A stretch of DNA of 64,000 nt from JAOUEA01 sp963797635. GTDB lineage: Bacteria > Actinomycetota > UBA4738 > HRBIN12. The notes under the pieces were generated by a model that was not told where the DNA came from, did no database searches, and was given only the letters and a program-made list of their open reading frames with translations. The DNA is taken from positions 554,378 through 618,377 of the forward strand of contig CAWCPZ010000010.1 of the NCBI GenBank assembly GCA_963797635.1, in the 5' to 3' direction. Shown here piece after piece: positions 17,425 to 27,797 of the stretch; within the stretch, counting starts at the first letter, position 1, and every line of letters begins with the position of its first letter. Made by a program: the position numbers and the translations under genes.

Positions 17425-17951
17425 CCAACCACGAGGCACTGCACACGATCTCGGTCCTGGTGGAGGACCGGCCCGGCGTGCTCACCCGCGTGGCCGGTCT
17501 GTTCGCCGCGCGTGGCTACAACATCGATTCGCTCGCCGTGGGTCCCACCGAGACCCCGGGCCTGTCACGCATGACCATCGTGGTCAACGTCGAGGACAAC
17601 CCGCTGGAACAGGTCACGAAGCAGCTCAACAAGCTGGTCAACGTGATCAAGATCCTCGAGCACGAGCGCGGCTCGGCCGTCGAACGCGAGCTCATGCTGG
17701 CGAAGATCCGCGCCCAGGGCGACGTCCGCGCACGCATCATGGAGATCTGCGAGGTCTTCCGCGTCAACATCGTCGACGTCACCGCCACCACGCTGACCGT
17801 GGAGGCCAGCGGCAAGCCCGAGAAGCTCGAAGCGCTCCGCGAGCTCCTCAACGAGTACGGCATCGTGGAGCTCTCGCGCACCGGGCGCATCGCCCTGGCG
17901 CGCGGTGACCGTGGCATCCGCGAGCGCGTCCTCAAGAGCGCGAGCGCCTAG
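17421..17951 (+). CDS. ilvN: acetolactate synthase, small regulatory subunit
   Basis: 176 aa. An ACT domain at the N-terminus (HTISVLVEDRPGVLTRVAGL then GYNIDSLAVGPTE) binds valine for feedback inhibition and activates IlvB; the C-terminal half (AKIRAQGDVRARIMEICEVF, IVELSRTGRIALARG) is the normal second domain. Its start overlaps the ilvB stop (ATGA 17421-17424), ensuring paired synthesis with the catalytic subunit. The length is normal and the frame intact. Confidence 0.95.
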   Translation: MTNHEALHTISVLVEDRPGVLTRVAGLFAARGYNIDSLAVGPTETPGLSRMTIVVNVEDNPLEQVTKQLNKLVNVIKILEHERGSAVERELMLAKIRAQGDVRARIMEICEVFRVNIVDVTATTLTVEASGKPEKLEALRELLNEYGIVELSRTGRIALARGDRGIRERVLKSASA

Positions 17952-17998
17952 CAGTCCGAAGACCAGACCGACCGTACGGAAGGGACCGGGGAACCATC

Positions 17999-19012
17999 AT
18001 GGCGACGATCTACTACGAGAAGGACACCGACACGGGCGTGCTCGCCGATCAGAAGATCGCCGTGCTCGGGTTCGGTAGTCAGGGTCACGCGCACGCGCAG
18101 AACCTGAAGGACTCCGGCTTCGACGTGCGGGTCGGCCTGCGTCCCGGTTCGGCCTCGCGCCGGCAGGCCGAAGACGCGGGCCTGCGCGTGCTCGACACCG
18201 CCGAGGCGGTCGCCGAGGCCGACGTCATCATGTGCCTGCTCCCCGACACCTCGCACGGAGCGGTCTACGCCAGCGACATCGAGCCGAACCTGAAGGACGG
18301 CGACATGCTGATGTTCGCCCACGGGTTCTCGATCCACTTCGGCACGGTCGTGCCGCCCGCCGGTGTCGACATCACGATGATCGCGCCCAAGGGGCCCGGG
18401 CACCTGGTGCGCCGCACCTACGTCGAGGGCAACGGCACGCCGGGTCTGGTCGCCGTGCAGCAGGATGCCACCGGCAAGGCACTGGAGCGTGCGCTGGCCT
18501 ACGGCAACGCGATCGGCTGCGCGCGTCCCGGCATCATCCAGACCACCTTCAAGGAAGAGACCGAGACCGACCTGTTCGGCGAGCAGACGGTGCTGTGCGG
18601 CGGCATCAGCGAGCTGATCCGCAACGGGTTCGAGACGTTGGTCGAAGCCGGCTACCAGCCCGAGATCGCCTACTTCGAGTGCCTGCACGAACTGAAGCTG
18701 ATCATCGACCTGATCTACGAGGGCGGCCTGTCGTGGATGCGCTACAGCGTCAGCGACACCGCCGAGTACGGCGACTACGTGAGCGGTCCGCGCGTGGTCG
18801 ACGAGCACGCGCGCGAGCAGATGCGCGCCGTGCTCACCGACATCCAGGACGGCACGTTCGCCAAGAACTGGATCGCCGAGGCCGACGCCGGGTTCCCGGA
18901 GTTCCTCCGACTTAGGAGCCAGGCGCGCTCGTCCCAGCTCGAAGACGTGGGACGGCAGCTGCGCCAGATGATGCCCTGGTTGGAGAGCGAGAAGAAGGTG
19001 CCGCCGGTATGA
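17999..19012 (+). CDS. ilvC: ketol-acid reductoisomerase (class I)
   Basis: 337 aa, the size of short class I enzymes. It converts 2-acetolactate and 2-aceto-2-hydroxybutyrate to dihydroxy acids using NADPH and Mg. The nucleotide-binding motif GFGSQGHAHAQNLKDSGFDV is followed by VGLRPGSASRRQA, where the Arg/Ser residues favour NADPH. Metal ligands lie in the FKEETETDLFGEQ and YFECLHELKLIIDLIYEGG helices. 47 bp separate it from ilvN, with GGGACCGGGG as a weak ribosome site. Its stop overlaps the leuA start. Confidence 0.95.
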   Translation: MATIYYEKDTDTGVLADQKIAVLGFGSQGHAHAQNLKDSGFDVRVGLRPGSASRRQAEDAGLRVLDTAEAVAEADVIMCLLPDTSHGAVYASDIEPNLKDGDMLMFAHGFSIHFGTVVPPAGVDITMIAPKGPGHLVRRTYVEGNGTPGLVAVQQDATGKALERALAYGNAIGCARPGIIQTTFKEETETDLFGEQTVLCGGISELIRNGFETLVEAGYQPEIAYFECLHELKLIIDLIYEGGLSWMRYSVSDTAEYGDYVSGPRVVDEHAREQMRAVLTDIQDGTFAKNWIAEADAGFPEFLRLRSQARSSQLEDVGRQLRQMMPWLESEKKVPPV

Positions 19013-20590
19013 GCGATGGAGCAGGCAACGTAGGCAGACGCAGTTCCAGCGGCAACGTCACGGATCTTCGACACCACCTTGCGCGATGGGGAGCAGGCTC
19101 CCGGGATCGCGCTCACGAAAGCCGAGAAGGTCGAGATCGCCGAGCAGCTCGCCCGGCTGAACGTCGACATCCTCGAAGCCGGGTTCCCGATCTCCTCCGA
19201 CGGCGAGTTCGACGCCGTGCGCGAGATCGCCGACACGGTGAAGGGTCCGGTGATCGCGGCGCTCGCGCGCACCGCCACCGGCGACATCGAGCGCGCCGCC
19301 GAGGCGCTGAAGGGCGCCGACCGCTGGCGGATCCACACGTTCATCTCCACGAGCGACGTGCAGCGCGAGTCGATGCTGAAGATGAGCTACGACCAGGTGC
19401 TGAACGCGATCCGCGAGAACGTGAAGCTCGCCAAGAGCTACACCGAGGACGTGGAGTTCAGCGCGCAGGACGCCACGCGCACGCCGCTGGAGTTCCTGCT
19501 GGAGTGCTTCAAGCTCGCCGTGCAGTGCGGCGCCACCACGATCAACGTGCCCGACACCGTGGGCTACGCCACGCCCACCGAGTTCGGTGAGCTGATCCGG
19601 ATCGTGCGCGACCAGACGCCCGACGACGTCACGATCTCGACGCACTGCCACAACGACCTGGGTCTGGCGGTCGCGAACTCCCTGGCCGGCATCGAGAACG
19701 GCGCCGGGCAGGTCGAGGTGGCGGTCAACGGCATCGGCGAGCGAGCGGGCAACTGCTCGCTGGAAGAGATCGCCATGGTGGTGCGCACCCGCGGCCAGGC
19801 GCTCGAGCGCAGTCACGGCCTGAACATCCGCGAGATCGTGCGGACGTCGCGGCTGGTCGCCATGACCACCGGGTACAGCGTGCAGCCGAACAAGGCGGTG
19901 GTGGGCTCCAGCGCGTTCGCGCACGAGAGCGGCATCCACCAGCACGGCGTGCTGAGCAACCGCGCCACCTACGAGATCATGGATCCGGTCGAGATCGGCC
20001 TGGAGGGCAACTCGCTGGTGTTGGGCAAGCACTCCGGCCGGCACGCGTTCATCGACGCGCTCGACAAGATCGGCGTCACCCTGGACGAGGACCACATGAA
20101 CCGGGCGTTCGGTCGCTTCAAGGACCTGGCCGACCGCAAGGTGCAGATCACCGACCAGGACCTGTCGGCGATCGTGGCCGAGGAACTCGGCGCCACCGAC
20201 GAGGACGTCCTCGTGATGGAGTCGCTGCAGATGGGCGGCGGCACGCACCTGCAGCCGCGTGCCACCGTTCGTCTGACCAAGGGCGAGGAGGTGGTGGAGG
20301 AATCCGCGATGGGCGACGGCCTGATCGACGCCGTGATGGGCGCGATCCAACGGGCGTCGGGCGTCGAGGGTCGACTCGTGAACTTCCACGTGTCCAGCGT
20401 CACGGGCGGCACCGATGCCTTAGGTGACGTGGTCATCCAGATCGACGTGGACGGACGCCGGTTCACCGGTCGCGGGGTCGCCACCGACGTCGTGGAGGCC
20501 AGCGCTCGCGCCTACCTCGCCGCGGTGAACCGAGCCCTGCAGACGGGTGCGCCTCGCGAGGTCACCGAACGCACCGAGGTGACGCCGTGA
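19009..20590 (+). CDS. leuA: 2-isopropylmalate synthase (frameshift near the 5' end)
   Basis: About 526 aa. It condenses acetyl-CoA with 2-oxoisovalerate, the first step to leucine. The catalytic start RIFDTTLRDGEQAPG and the metal-binding HCHNDLGLAVANSLAG are present; the C-terminal regulatory domain (from about residue 390) should bind leucine. The ATG at 19009 overlaps the ilvC stop and opens MSDGAGNVGRRSSSGNV, but RIFDTTLRDG is in the next frame, which has no start codon before TTG 19079 (inside the active-site motif). One indel between about 19015 and 19062 explains this. The end overlaps leuB by GTGA. Confidence 0.9.
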
Positions 20591-21631
20591 AGATCGGCGT
20601 CATCCGGGGGGACGGCACCGGACCCGAGGTGGTCGCCGAGGGCCTGAAGGTGCTCGATGCGGTCAAGGGCGACGCGGCGTTCGAGCTGGTCGAGTTCGAC
20701 CTGGGAGCCGAGCGGTACCTGCGCACCGGCGACGTCCTGCCCGACGAGGAGCTCGATGGCCTCCGCGAGATGGACGCCGTCTTCCTGGGGGCGGTGGGCG
20801 ACCCACGCGTGAAGCCGGGCATCCTCGAGCGCGACCTGCTGCTGAAGGCCCGGTTCGGGCTCGACCAGTACGTGAACCTGCGGCCGGTCGTGCGCTACCC
20901 CGGGGTGGAGACCCTCGTGCCCAGCCACAGCGAGGACGACGTGAACTTCGTCGTCGTGCGCGAGAACTCCGAGGGGCTCTACACGGGCGCGGGCGGGTTC
21001 CACCGCAAGGGCACGCCGTACGAGGTGGCGGTGCAGGAATCGATCAACACGCGCCACGGCGTGGAGCGCATCGTGCGCTACGCGTTCGAGCTCGCGATGC
21101 GGCCCGACCGCCGCCGGAAGCTCACGCTGGTGCACAAGACGAACGTGCTGACGTTCGCCGGCGATCTGTACCAACGGGTGGTGGACGAGGTCGAGCGCGG
21201 AGTACCCCGACGTCGAGACCGACTACGACCACGTCGACGCCGCGTGCATCTACTTCCTGGACTGGCCGGCACGGTTCGACGTGATCGTCACCGACAACAT
21301 GTTCGGCGACATCATCACCGACCTCGGCGCCATGATCCAAGGCGGCATGGGCGTCGCCGCCGGCGGCAACATCAACCCCGAAGGGGTCAGCATGTTCGAG
21401 CCGATCGGCGGCACCGCGCCCGACTACACCGGCAAGGGAACGATCAACCCGCTCGCGGCGATCGGCGCGGTCGAGATGCTGTTGCGGCAACTGGGCCAGG
21501 ACGAGGCCGCCGCCCGGGTCGACCGCGGCATCCGCGCCGCCACGAAGCAGATGACGTCGATGCGCGCCGGCGAGATGGGCATGTCCACCGCCGAGGTCGG
21601 CGACCTCGTGGTGGAGGGCGCGGCGTCATGA
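20587..21631 (+). CDS. leuB: 3-isopropylmalate dehydrogenase (one frameshift)
   Basis: About 347 aa. NAD-dependent beta-decarboxylating dehydrogenase: GDGTGPEVVAEGL at the N-terminus, substrate-binding RENSEGLYTGAGG, KTNVLTFAGDLYQRVVDEV, and the metal/nucleotide segment IVTDNMFGDIITDLGAMIQG. The GTG start at 20587 lies within the leuA stop. At GG 21199-21200 one extra G breaks the frame; without it the protein reads VEREYPDVETDYDHVDAACI. The last codons overlap the cimA start. leuC/leuD (isomerase) are not in the window, so leucine synthesis needs genes elsewhere. Confidence 0.92.
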
Positions 21632-23217
21632 GCGATGCCCCGCAGGTCGAGCTCTACGACACCACCTTGCGCGACGGCGCGCAGCAGGCCGACCTGTCGT
21701 ACACGATCGAGGACCGGCTCCGCATCCTGCACAAGCTGGACCAGGTGGGCTTCCCGTTCGTGGAGGGTGGCTGGCCGGGCGCGAACCCGCGCGACACCGA
21801 GTTCTTCAAGCTCGCCACCAAGGAGACCCTGAAGACCAGCACGCTCACCGCGTTCGGCATGACGCGGCGGGCGGGCGAGCGCGCGGAGGACTCCCAGGTG
21901 CTGCGCGACCTGCTCGAGGCCGGCACCGAAGTCGTCTGTCTGGTGGGCAAGGCGTGGGACTTCCACGTCACCGAGGCGCTGCGCACCGATCTGGACGAGG
22001 GCGTGGCCATGGTGCGCGATTCCGTGGCCTTCCTGAAGGCGCAGGGCCGGCGGGTGTTCTTCGACGCCGAGCACTTCTTCGACGGGTACCGCTCCGATCC
22101 CGCGTTCGCGATGGCGGTCCTGGCCGCCGCCGAGGGCTCGGGCGCGGAGCGCCTCGTCCTGTGTGACACGAACGGCGGGATGCTCCCCTTCGACATCGCG
22201 CAGATCGTCAAGCAGGTTGACGAACAGGCGGGCGTGAAGCTGGGGATCCATGTCCACAACGACGCCGGCTGCGCCGTGGCCAACACCCTGATCGCGGTGG
22301 ATGCCGGCGTGTTCCAGGTGCAGGGCACGATCAACGGCTACGGCGAACGAACCGGCAACGCCGACCTCGTGCCGATCACCGCCGACCTCATGCTCAAGAT
22401 GGGTGCATCGGACGCGCTCCCCGAGGGTGCCGTGGGCCATCTCACCGAGCTGGCGCACTACGTCGCGGACATCGCGAACCTGGCCCCCGACCCGCGTCAG
22501 CCCTATTCGGGCCGGTACGCGTTCACCCACAAGGCCGGCCTGCACACCAGCGGGGTGGCCCGGGTGTCGCGCGCCTACGAACACATCGAGCCCGAAACCG
22601 TGGGCAACCGGCGCGGCGTCGTGGCTTCGGACTACGGCGGCGGCGCCACGATCCGGATGAAGGCGGCCGAAGTCGGCCTCGAGCTCACCGATGCCGCGAT
22701 CCCCGTCACCGTCGATCTGATCAAGGACCGCGAAGCCGAGGGGTACGCGTTCGACGTGGCGGAGGCCTCGCTCGAGCTGCTGATGCGCCGCGCCAACGGC
22801 TGGACGCAGCCGTTCTTCGAGATCGAGAGCTACCGCGTGCACGTCGAGGAACGCATGATCGACGACGAGCCGCCCCTGGCCGAGGCCACCGTGAAGGTCC
22901 GAACCAAGGGCACGCGCCACATCGAGTCGGCCGAGGGCGCCGGCCCGGTGGCGGCCCTCGACGATGCGCTGCGCAAGGCGCTGGTCAACGACTATCCCGA
23001 GCTCACGCACATCGGCCTGGAGGACTTCCGCGTCCGCGTGTTGGGCGAGACCACGGGCACCGGCGCCGTGGTGCGCGTCCTGATCGACACGTCGAACGGC
23101 GAGCGGGAGTGGACCACCGTCGGGGTCAGCGAGAACATCCTGGAGGCCTCGTGGGAGGCGCTGGTCGAGGCCTACACGTTCGGTCTGCTGCATCCACGCG
23201 AACGCGCCGAGGACTGA
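21628..23217 (+). CDS. cimA: (R)-citramalate synthase
   Basis: 529 aa. Paralogue of LeuA in the same operon, with ELYDTTLRDGAQQADLSYTI, EGGWPGANPRDTEFF and HVHNDAGCAVANTLIAVDAG. The TLRDGAQ form and the WPGANPxD segment are features of the CimA clade, which condenses pyruvate and acetyl-CoA to citramalate. With LeuB (and isomerase) this gives 2-oxobutyrate without threonine dehydratase. The C-terminal domain (about 390-529) resembles the LeuA regulatory domain and may bind isoleucine. ATGA overlap with leuB. Last gene of the operon; the next gene is convergent. Confidence 0.9.
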   Translation: MSDAPQVELYDTTLRDGAQQADLSYTIEDRLRILHKLDQVGFPFVEGGWPGANPRDTEFFKLATKETLKTSTLTAFGMTRRAGERAEDSQVLRDLLEAGTEVVCLVGKAWDFHVTEALRTDLDEGVAMVRDSVAFLKAQGRRVFFDAEHFFDGYRSDPAFAMAVLAAAEGSGAERLVLCDTNGGMLPFDIAQIVKQVDEQAGVKLGIHVHNDAGCAVANTLIAVDAGVFQVQGTINGYGERTGNADLVPITADLMLKMGASDALPEGAVGHLTELAHYVADIANLAPDPRQPYSGRYAFTHKAGLHTSGVARVSRAYEHIEPETVGNRRGVVASDYGGGATIRMKAAEVGLELTDAAIPVTVDLIKDREAEGYAFDVAEASLELLMRRANGWTQPFFEIESYRVHVEERMIDDEPPLAEATVKVRTKGTRHIESAEGAGPVAALDDALRKALVNDYPELTHIGLEDFRVRVLGETTGTGAVVRVLIDTSNGEREWTTVGVSENILEASWEALVEAYTFGLLHPRERAED

Positions 23218-23233
23218 CCGCCGCGCAACCCGA

Positions 23234-24427
23234 TCAGCGAGGGGCGGCGTTCGCGTTCACGACGCGCACGATCGCATTCTCGATCTGGATCGAACGCGTC
23301 TTGCTCATCCCCTGCGACAGGATCGAGAACTCGGCCCACGCGTCCTCGCGTTCGAGCCAGACCCATCCCGACAGCGCCGAGATGTCGGTGAGCGTGCCGG
23401 TCTTGGCGCGGATCTTCACGTCGCGCAGGCGGTCCTCCAACGTGCCCTGGCCGCCCTGCGCCAGCGTGCCGCGCAGCGTCTCGCCCCAGGGCGAGGCGTC
23501 GGCCACCCACAACAGTTCCACGATGCCCTCGGTGCTGACGCGGTTCGCGTAGGACAGGCCCGATCCGTCGTTCGCCTCGACGCCGACCCCGTGGGCCTGG
23601 GTGAACGCCTCGATCGCGCGAGCACCCCGGGCGATCGTGCCTCGCCCGCCGACCCGCGCTCCGAGGAACTTGCCGAACACCTCTGCGCGGAAGTTGCTGG
23701 AGAACACGTTCATCCGCCGCATGATCGAGACGAACGGTTCACTCAGCCGCGTGGCCAGGCCCACGAGGTTCCCGGGTGGGACGCCCATGCCGGGCTTGCC
23801 GCGCACCTTGATGCCGCGTTGTTGCAGCTGCTTCGTCAACTCGGCGGCGGCGCGGCGCTCGGGGTCGCGGATGTTGGTACCGCGAGGTCCGCGGTTGTAG
23901 TGATACGTGAGCGCGGTCGGCAGCGCGATGTAGTACCTCGGGAAGTAGGACTTCCATCCCGGCGCGAACCAGTCACGGCCGAACGGGCCGGTGGACCCCA
24001 TCACGCGGCCGCGCACGCGCTCCACGCCCCGTTCCCGCAGGTCGGCGGCGAGCGCCGCGAGGTCCTGCCGGTCGGTCTCGGGATCGCCGTGCCCCACGAT
24101 CCACAGATCGCCGCGCAGGGTGCCGTCGGCGCGCACGGCCTTCGTCGCCAGGACCCGGGTGGGGATCGTGGTGTCGGGCGGCACCTGGTCGAGCAGTGCC
24201 ATCGACAGGAGCAGCTTCTCGTTGGACGCGGGGGCTCGCCGCACCCAGTCCTTGTGGCGGTAGAGGACCGTCCCCTCGTAGCCGATCGTGACGGAGACCG
24301 CGTCCCGGCCCACCACGTCGTCGATGCGCTGCACCCACTTGGGGGGAGCCGCGAGGGTGGGCGGCGCGGTGGCGACCACGCCGGTGGTCACCACGATCGC
24401 GAGGAGGATGGGGCGGAGGCGTCGCAA
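23234..24427 (-). CDS. dacB: D-alanyl-D-alanine carboxypeptidase/endopeptidase, PBP4 (S13) family
   Basis: 397 aa with a signal peptide (LRPILLAIVVTTGVVATAPP). Penicillin-binding motifs in order: SxxK in APASNEKLLLS (about residue 68), the SxN-equivalent in NDGSGLSYANRVS, and KTGTL near residue 340. LWIVGHGDPETDRQDL and FGRDWFAPGW are S13-family landmarks. It trims or cleaves peptidoglycan stem peptides outside the membrane. It is shorter than E. coli PBP4, as usual for actinobacterial forms. The gene is immediately downstream of the GGDEF-EAL gene (10 bp gap), so co-transcription is likely. Confidence 0.92.
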   Translation of the reverse strand: MRRLRPILLAIVVTTGVVATAPPTLAAPPKWVQRIDDVVGRDAVSVTIGYEGTVLYRHKDWVRRAPASNEKLLLSMALLDQVPPDTTIPTRVLATKAVRADGTLRGDLWIVGHGDPETDRQDLAALAADLRERGVERVRGRVMGSTGPFGRDWFAPGWKSYFPRYYIALPTALTYHYNRGPRGTNIRDPERRAAAELTKQLQQRGIKVRGKPGMGVPPGNLVGLATRLSEPFVSIMRRMNVFSSNFRAEVFGKFLGARVGGRGTIARGARAIEAFTQAHGVGVEANDGSGLSYANRVSTEGIVELLWVADASPWGETLRGTLAQGGQGTLEDRLRDVKIRAKTGTLTDISALSGWVWLEREDAWAEFSILSQGMSKTRSIQIENAIVRVVNANAAPR

Positions 24428-24437
24428 GGAGCCGATG

Positions 24438-27400
24438 TTACGACTGGGTCATGCCCTGGGCCAGTGCATCGGCCTCGGCCTGCATCGAGACCCGCTCGGT
24501 GAGCAGGGTCTGGAGCTCTTCGCTCGGCAGTGGCTTGGCGAAGAAGAACCCCTGCCCCATATCGCAGTGCAGCTCGAGCAGGCGGGCCAGCTGGTCGGCT
24601 CGTTCGATGCCCTCGGCGACCGGGCGCAGGTTCAGGATGCCGGCGAGCTCGATCACCGCGGCGGTCAGGGCCGAGGCTTCGCCGCCTTCGCTCACGCCGT
24701 CCACGAACGACTTGTCGACCTTGAGGATGTCGACGGGGAAGCGCCGGATGTAGTTGAGGCTGGAGTAGCCGGTGCCGAAGTCGTCGACGGCGAGCATGAC
24801 GCCCAGTTCCTTCAGGGAGCCGAGCCGTTCGATCGAGAGCTCCATGTCCTGCATCATCACGCTCTCGGTGATCTCCAGGATCAACGTCGAGGGCTCCAGG
24901 CCGGTGTCGAGCAGGATGTCGCGGACCTCGTCCACCAGTTCGGGACGGGCGATCTGACGGGCGGACAGGTTGACCGCCATGTGGAACCGGGGCTCCATGG
25001 GGTAGGCCTCCTGGAGCTGCACCGCATAGCGAGCCGCCTCGTGCATCACCCATCGACCGATCGGCACGATCAAGCCGGTCTCCTCGGCGAGCGGGATGAA
25101 GTCCAGCGGCGGCACCAGGCCGCGCGTGGGATGGATCCACCGGATCAAGGCTTCGACCCCCGTGATCTTGCCGCTCTCGAGTTCGATCACCGGCTGGTAG
25201 TAGAGGCGGAACTCCTCGTGCTCGAGCGCGCGCTGCAGGTCGGCCTTGAGTTCCAGGCGCTTCAACGCGGTGTCGTGCATCGCGGGTTCGAACACCTGGT
25301 AGCGGCCCTTGCCCTTCTCCTTGGCCATGTACATCGCGACGTCGGCGTTGCGCAGCAGCTCCTCGGCGTCGGGCACCTCGGCGCCCTGGGAGGCGACCGC
25401 GATGCCGATCGAGGCCCGGATGAAGACCTCCTTGCCTTCCAGGACGAACGGCGCTTCCAGCGCCTGCATCACGCGGTCGGCGACGTCGACGGCCTGGATG
25501 CCGTCGCCCCCGTCCTCGAGCAGGATCGCGAACTCGTCGCCACCCAGGCGTGCGGCGGTGTCGGCGGCGCGCAGGCATTCCTTGACCCGTTCGCCCACCT
25601 CGCGCAGGACCTGGTCGCCCGCGGCATGGCCCAGCGAGTCGTTGATCGTCTTGAAGTCGTCGAGGTCCATGAACAGCACGGCCACCGGCTTGCGGTCGCG
25701 GTCCTGCCGTTCGATCGCGTGCGTGACGCGGTCGCTGAACAGCGCGCGGTTCGCGAGGTTCGTGACCGAATCGTGGAAGGCCTGATGCGACAGCTGCTGC
25801 TCGAACGCCTTGCGTTCGCTGATGTCGCGGGTGTTGAGCACGATGCCGCTCACGTTGCGGTCGTGCAGCAGGTTGGTCCGCAGGGTCTCCACCGTGAGGT
25901 AGGTGCCGTCGTGGTGGCGCAGGCGGAACTCGACGATCCCGGTGTGTCCCTCGGCCTCGCCGAGCGACGTGAGGAAGGCCAGCGCGCTCATCATGTCGTC
26001 GGGGTGGATCAGGTCCGCGAACTTCGTGCCTTCGAGCGCTTCAGGCGGGACGCCGAGCACGCGATGGGCCGACGGGCTCGCGTACCGGATCGTCGTGTCG
26101 AGCTCGAGCACGGTGACGATGTCGGAGGAGTTCTGCACCAGCGAGGCGAACCGTGCCTCGCTCTGTTGGCGCAGCAGGTCCTCGGTGAGCGCGGCGCTCT
26201 CCAGGGCCAGGGCCACCTGTGAGGACAGGGCCTGCAGCGAGTCAGCGACCGACCGGGGCATCTCTTCGGGCGTCGAGACCACCATGATGCCGTGCAGCTC
26301 CTCGCGCATGAACAACGGCGCCACGAACACCGAACCCTCGTCGTCGATCGGCAGGGCGAGCGGATCGCGCAGCGTGCTCTCGTAGGAGCGAACCATGTAG
26401 GCGTCGTTCTCCAGCAGGCGCTCCTGCTTCCACTGCTGCAGGATCGTGAGCGGGAAGGCGATGCCGACGACGTCGGCGCGGCCGCCGGCGGCGGCGACCA
26501 CCTCGAGATCCTCGCCGTCGTTGGGCGCGTCGCACATGCGGATGGCCGCATCCACGCCGGCCAGCGCCTGGGCGGCGTCGATCGCCGCGGAGTGGATGCC
26601 CTCTCGGTTGGTGGCGGTGACCAGCGCCATGCCTGATTCACGCAGGGCGCGCTCGCGCAGGGCAGAGCGCTCCTGCTGGCGGATCAAGCCGGCCATGCGC
26701 ACGACCACCAGGAGGAACAGGATGATCGAGGCGGCGCTGAGCACGTTCGTGTCGACCGGTTCGCCTCGCCAGTTCTGCACGAGGCGCACCACGGGGGGAG
26801 CGAGGGCGGCGGTGGTGAGCAGGGCGAGCCGGCCGAACGTGAGCCGGTCCTCCCATTCGGGCGCCTTGTCGGTGATGTTCACCATCGACGGATGCAGCGC
26901 CGCGGTGCCCAGCAGCACGTAGAAGGCCATCCAGCCGGCTTCGAGCAATCCGCTTCCCGGTTGGTAGCCCGACTCCGTGTACAGGCCGAACCAGGCGTAG
27001 ATGGCGTCGGTGACGAACAGCGCCCCGATGGCGGTGATCATCAGGTAGAAGGCCACCGGCTTGCGGCCGGCGCCGACGGCCAGGCGGATCGCCACGACCG
27101 CGAGGAGCAGGTCCATGACCGGGTAGGCCATGGCGGTGAGCTTGATCTTCAGATCGAGGTCGGCGATGTGGATGTACGGCGAGATCAGCAGCACCCACGA
27201 CACGGTGGCCACGCCGATCGCCACCATGAGCGAGTCCAGCAGGCTGGTGCGGTCCCGCCCCGGGTTGCGCGCGTGGATCATCAGCAGCAGGCCCGTGATG
27301 AGGCAGGGATACACCGCGAGGTACAACGCGTCGGCCGGGCCCGGGAAGGGCACGTCCCCGGCCGGGTTGAACGCGAAGTCGAGCGGGAACAGCTGCGGGA

Positions 27401-27671
27401 ACACGTCGTGGAAGAGGACGTAGTTGTACGACACGACATCGCCGGCGATGAACAGGAACTGACCGATCGCGATCAGGTACCAGGGCCACCGTTTCTCGGG
27501 AGCGTGGATCTTGACCGCGACGATGATGAGGATCGGCGAGGTCAATCCGATGAGGTTGAACAGCAAGCTGTTCTGCCCCACCAGGTAGTAGACGGTCGTA
27601 GCCGCCGCGGCGAGCACCGGATAGACGAGCCAAGCCCTCTTCTTCACCAATGCGGTATCGGGTAATGCCAC
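24438..27671 (-). CDS. membrane sensor diguanylate cyclase/phosphodiesterase (GAF-PAS-GGDEF-EAL)
   Basis: 1077 aa. Residues about 1-320 hold roughly eight membrane helices (e.g. LIGLTSPILIIVAVKI, YLIAIGQFLFIAGDVVSYNY, LLLAVVAIRLAVGAG). A GAF-like domain (about 350-500) and a PAS domain (about 510-640, FASLVQNSSDIVTVLELD) follow. The GGDEF motif is intact at 710-714 (RLGGDEFAIL), with an inhibitory I-site RAAD five residues before it. The EAL motif (Glu840 in GVEALIRW) and the other catalytic blocks NLSARQ, EITES, DDFGTGYSSL, KVDKSF and AEGIE are all present. Both c-di-GMP synthesis and breakdown are therefore possible. The signal sensed by the membrane part is unknown. Confidence 0.93.
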   Translation of the reverse strand: MALPDTALVKKRAWLVYPVLAAAATTVYYLVGQNSLLFNLIGLTSPILIIVAVKIHAPEKRWPWYLIAIGQFLFIAGDVVSYNYVLFHDVFPQLFPLDFAFNPAGDVPFPGPADALYLAVYPCLITGLLLMIHARNPGRDRTSLLDSLMVAIGVATVSWVLLISPYIHIADLDLKIKLTAMAYPVMDLLLAVVAIRLAVGAGRKPVAFYLMITAIGALFVTDAIYAWFGLYTESGYQPGSGLLEAGWMAFYVLLGTAALHPSMVNITDKAPEWEDRLTFGRLALLTTAALAPPVVRLVQNWRGEPVDTNVLSAASIILFLLVVVRMAGLIRQQERSALRERALRESGMALVTATNREGIHSAAIDAAQALAGVDAAIRMCDAPNDGEDLEVVAAAGGRADVVGIAFPLTILQQWKQERLLENDAYMVRSYESTLRDPLALPIDDEGSVFVAPLFMREELHGIMVVSTPEEMPRSVADSLQALSSQVALALESAALTEDLLRQQSEARFASLVQNSSDIVTVLELDTTIRYASPSAHRVLGVPPEALEGTKFADLIHPDDMMSALAFLTSLGEAEGHTGIVEFRLRHHDGTYLTVETLRTNLLHDRNVSGIVLNTRDISERKAFEQQLSHQAFHDSVTNLANRALFSDRVTHAIERQDRDRKPVAVLFMDLDDFKTINDSLGHAAGDQVLREVGERVKECLRAADTAARLGGDEFAILLEDGGDGIQAVDVADRVMQALEAPFVLEGKEVFIRASIGIAVASQGAEVPDAEELLRNADVAMYMAKEKGKGRYQVFEPAMHDTALKRLELKADLQRALEHEEFRLYYQPVIELESGKITGVEALIRWIHPTRGLVPPLDFIPLAEETGLIVPIGRWVMHEAARYAVQLQEAYPMEPRFHMAVNLSARQIARPELVDEVRDILLDTGLEPSTLILEITESVMMQDMELSIERLGSLKELGVMLAVDDFGTGYSSLNYIRRFPVDILKVDKSFVDGVSEGGEASALTAAVIELAGILNLRPVAEGIERADQLARLLELHCDMGQGFFFAKPLPSEELQTLLTERVSMQAEADALAQGMTQS

Positions 27672-27797
27672 CGCTCAGCTAATACCTGGAATCGGGTAGG
27701 GACTCGGCGTGCAGGCCTCCTGACCTGCGGTGTTGGCTCAGGACGGAGCTTTGCCCGGGTCGTGGCGAGGGGTTCCGGCGTGTGCGAGGGTTCGGAC

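Noticed and set aside
24288..26222. 644-aa plus-strand frame over the GGDEF-EAL gene
   Set aside because: No recognisable domain, while the minus strand has complete GGDEF and EAL motifs.
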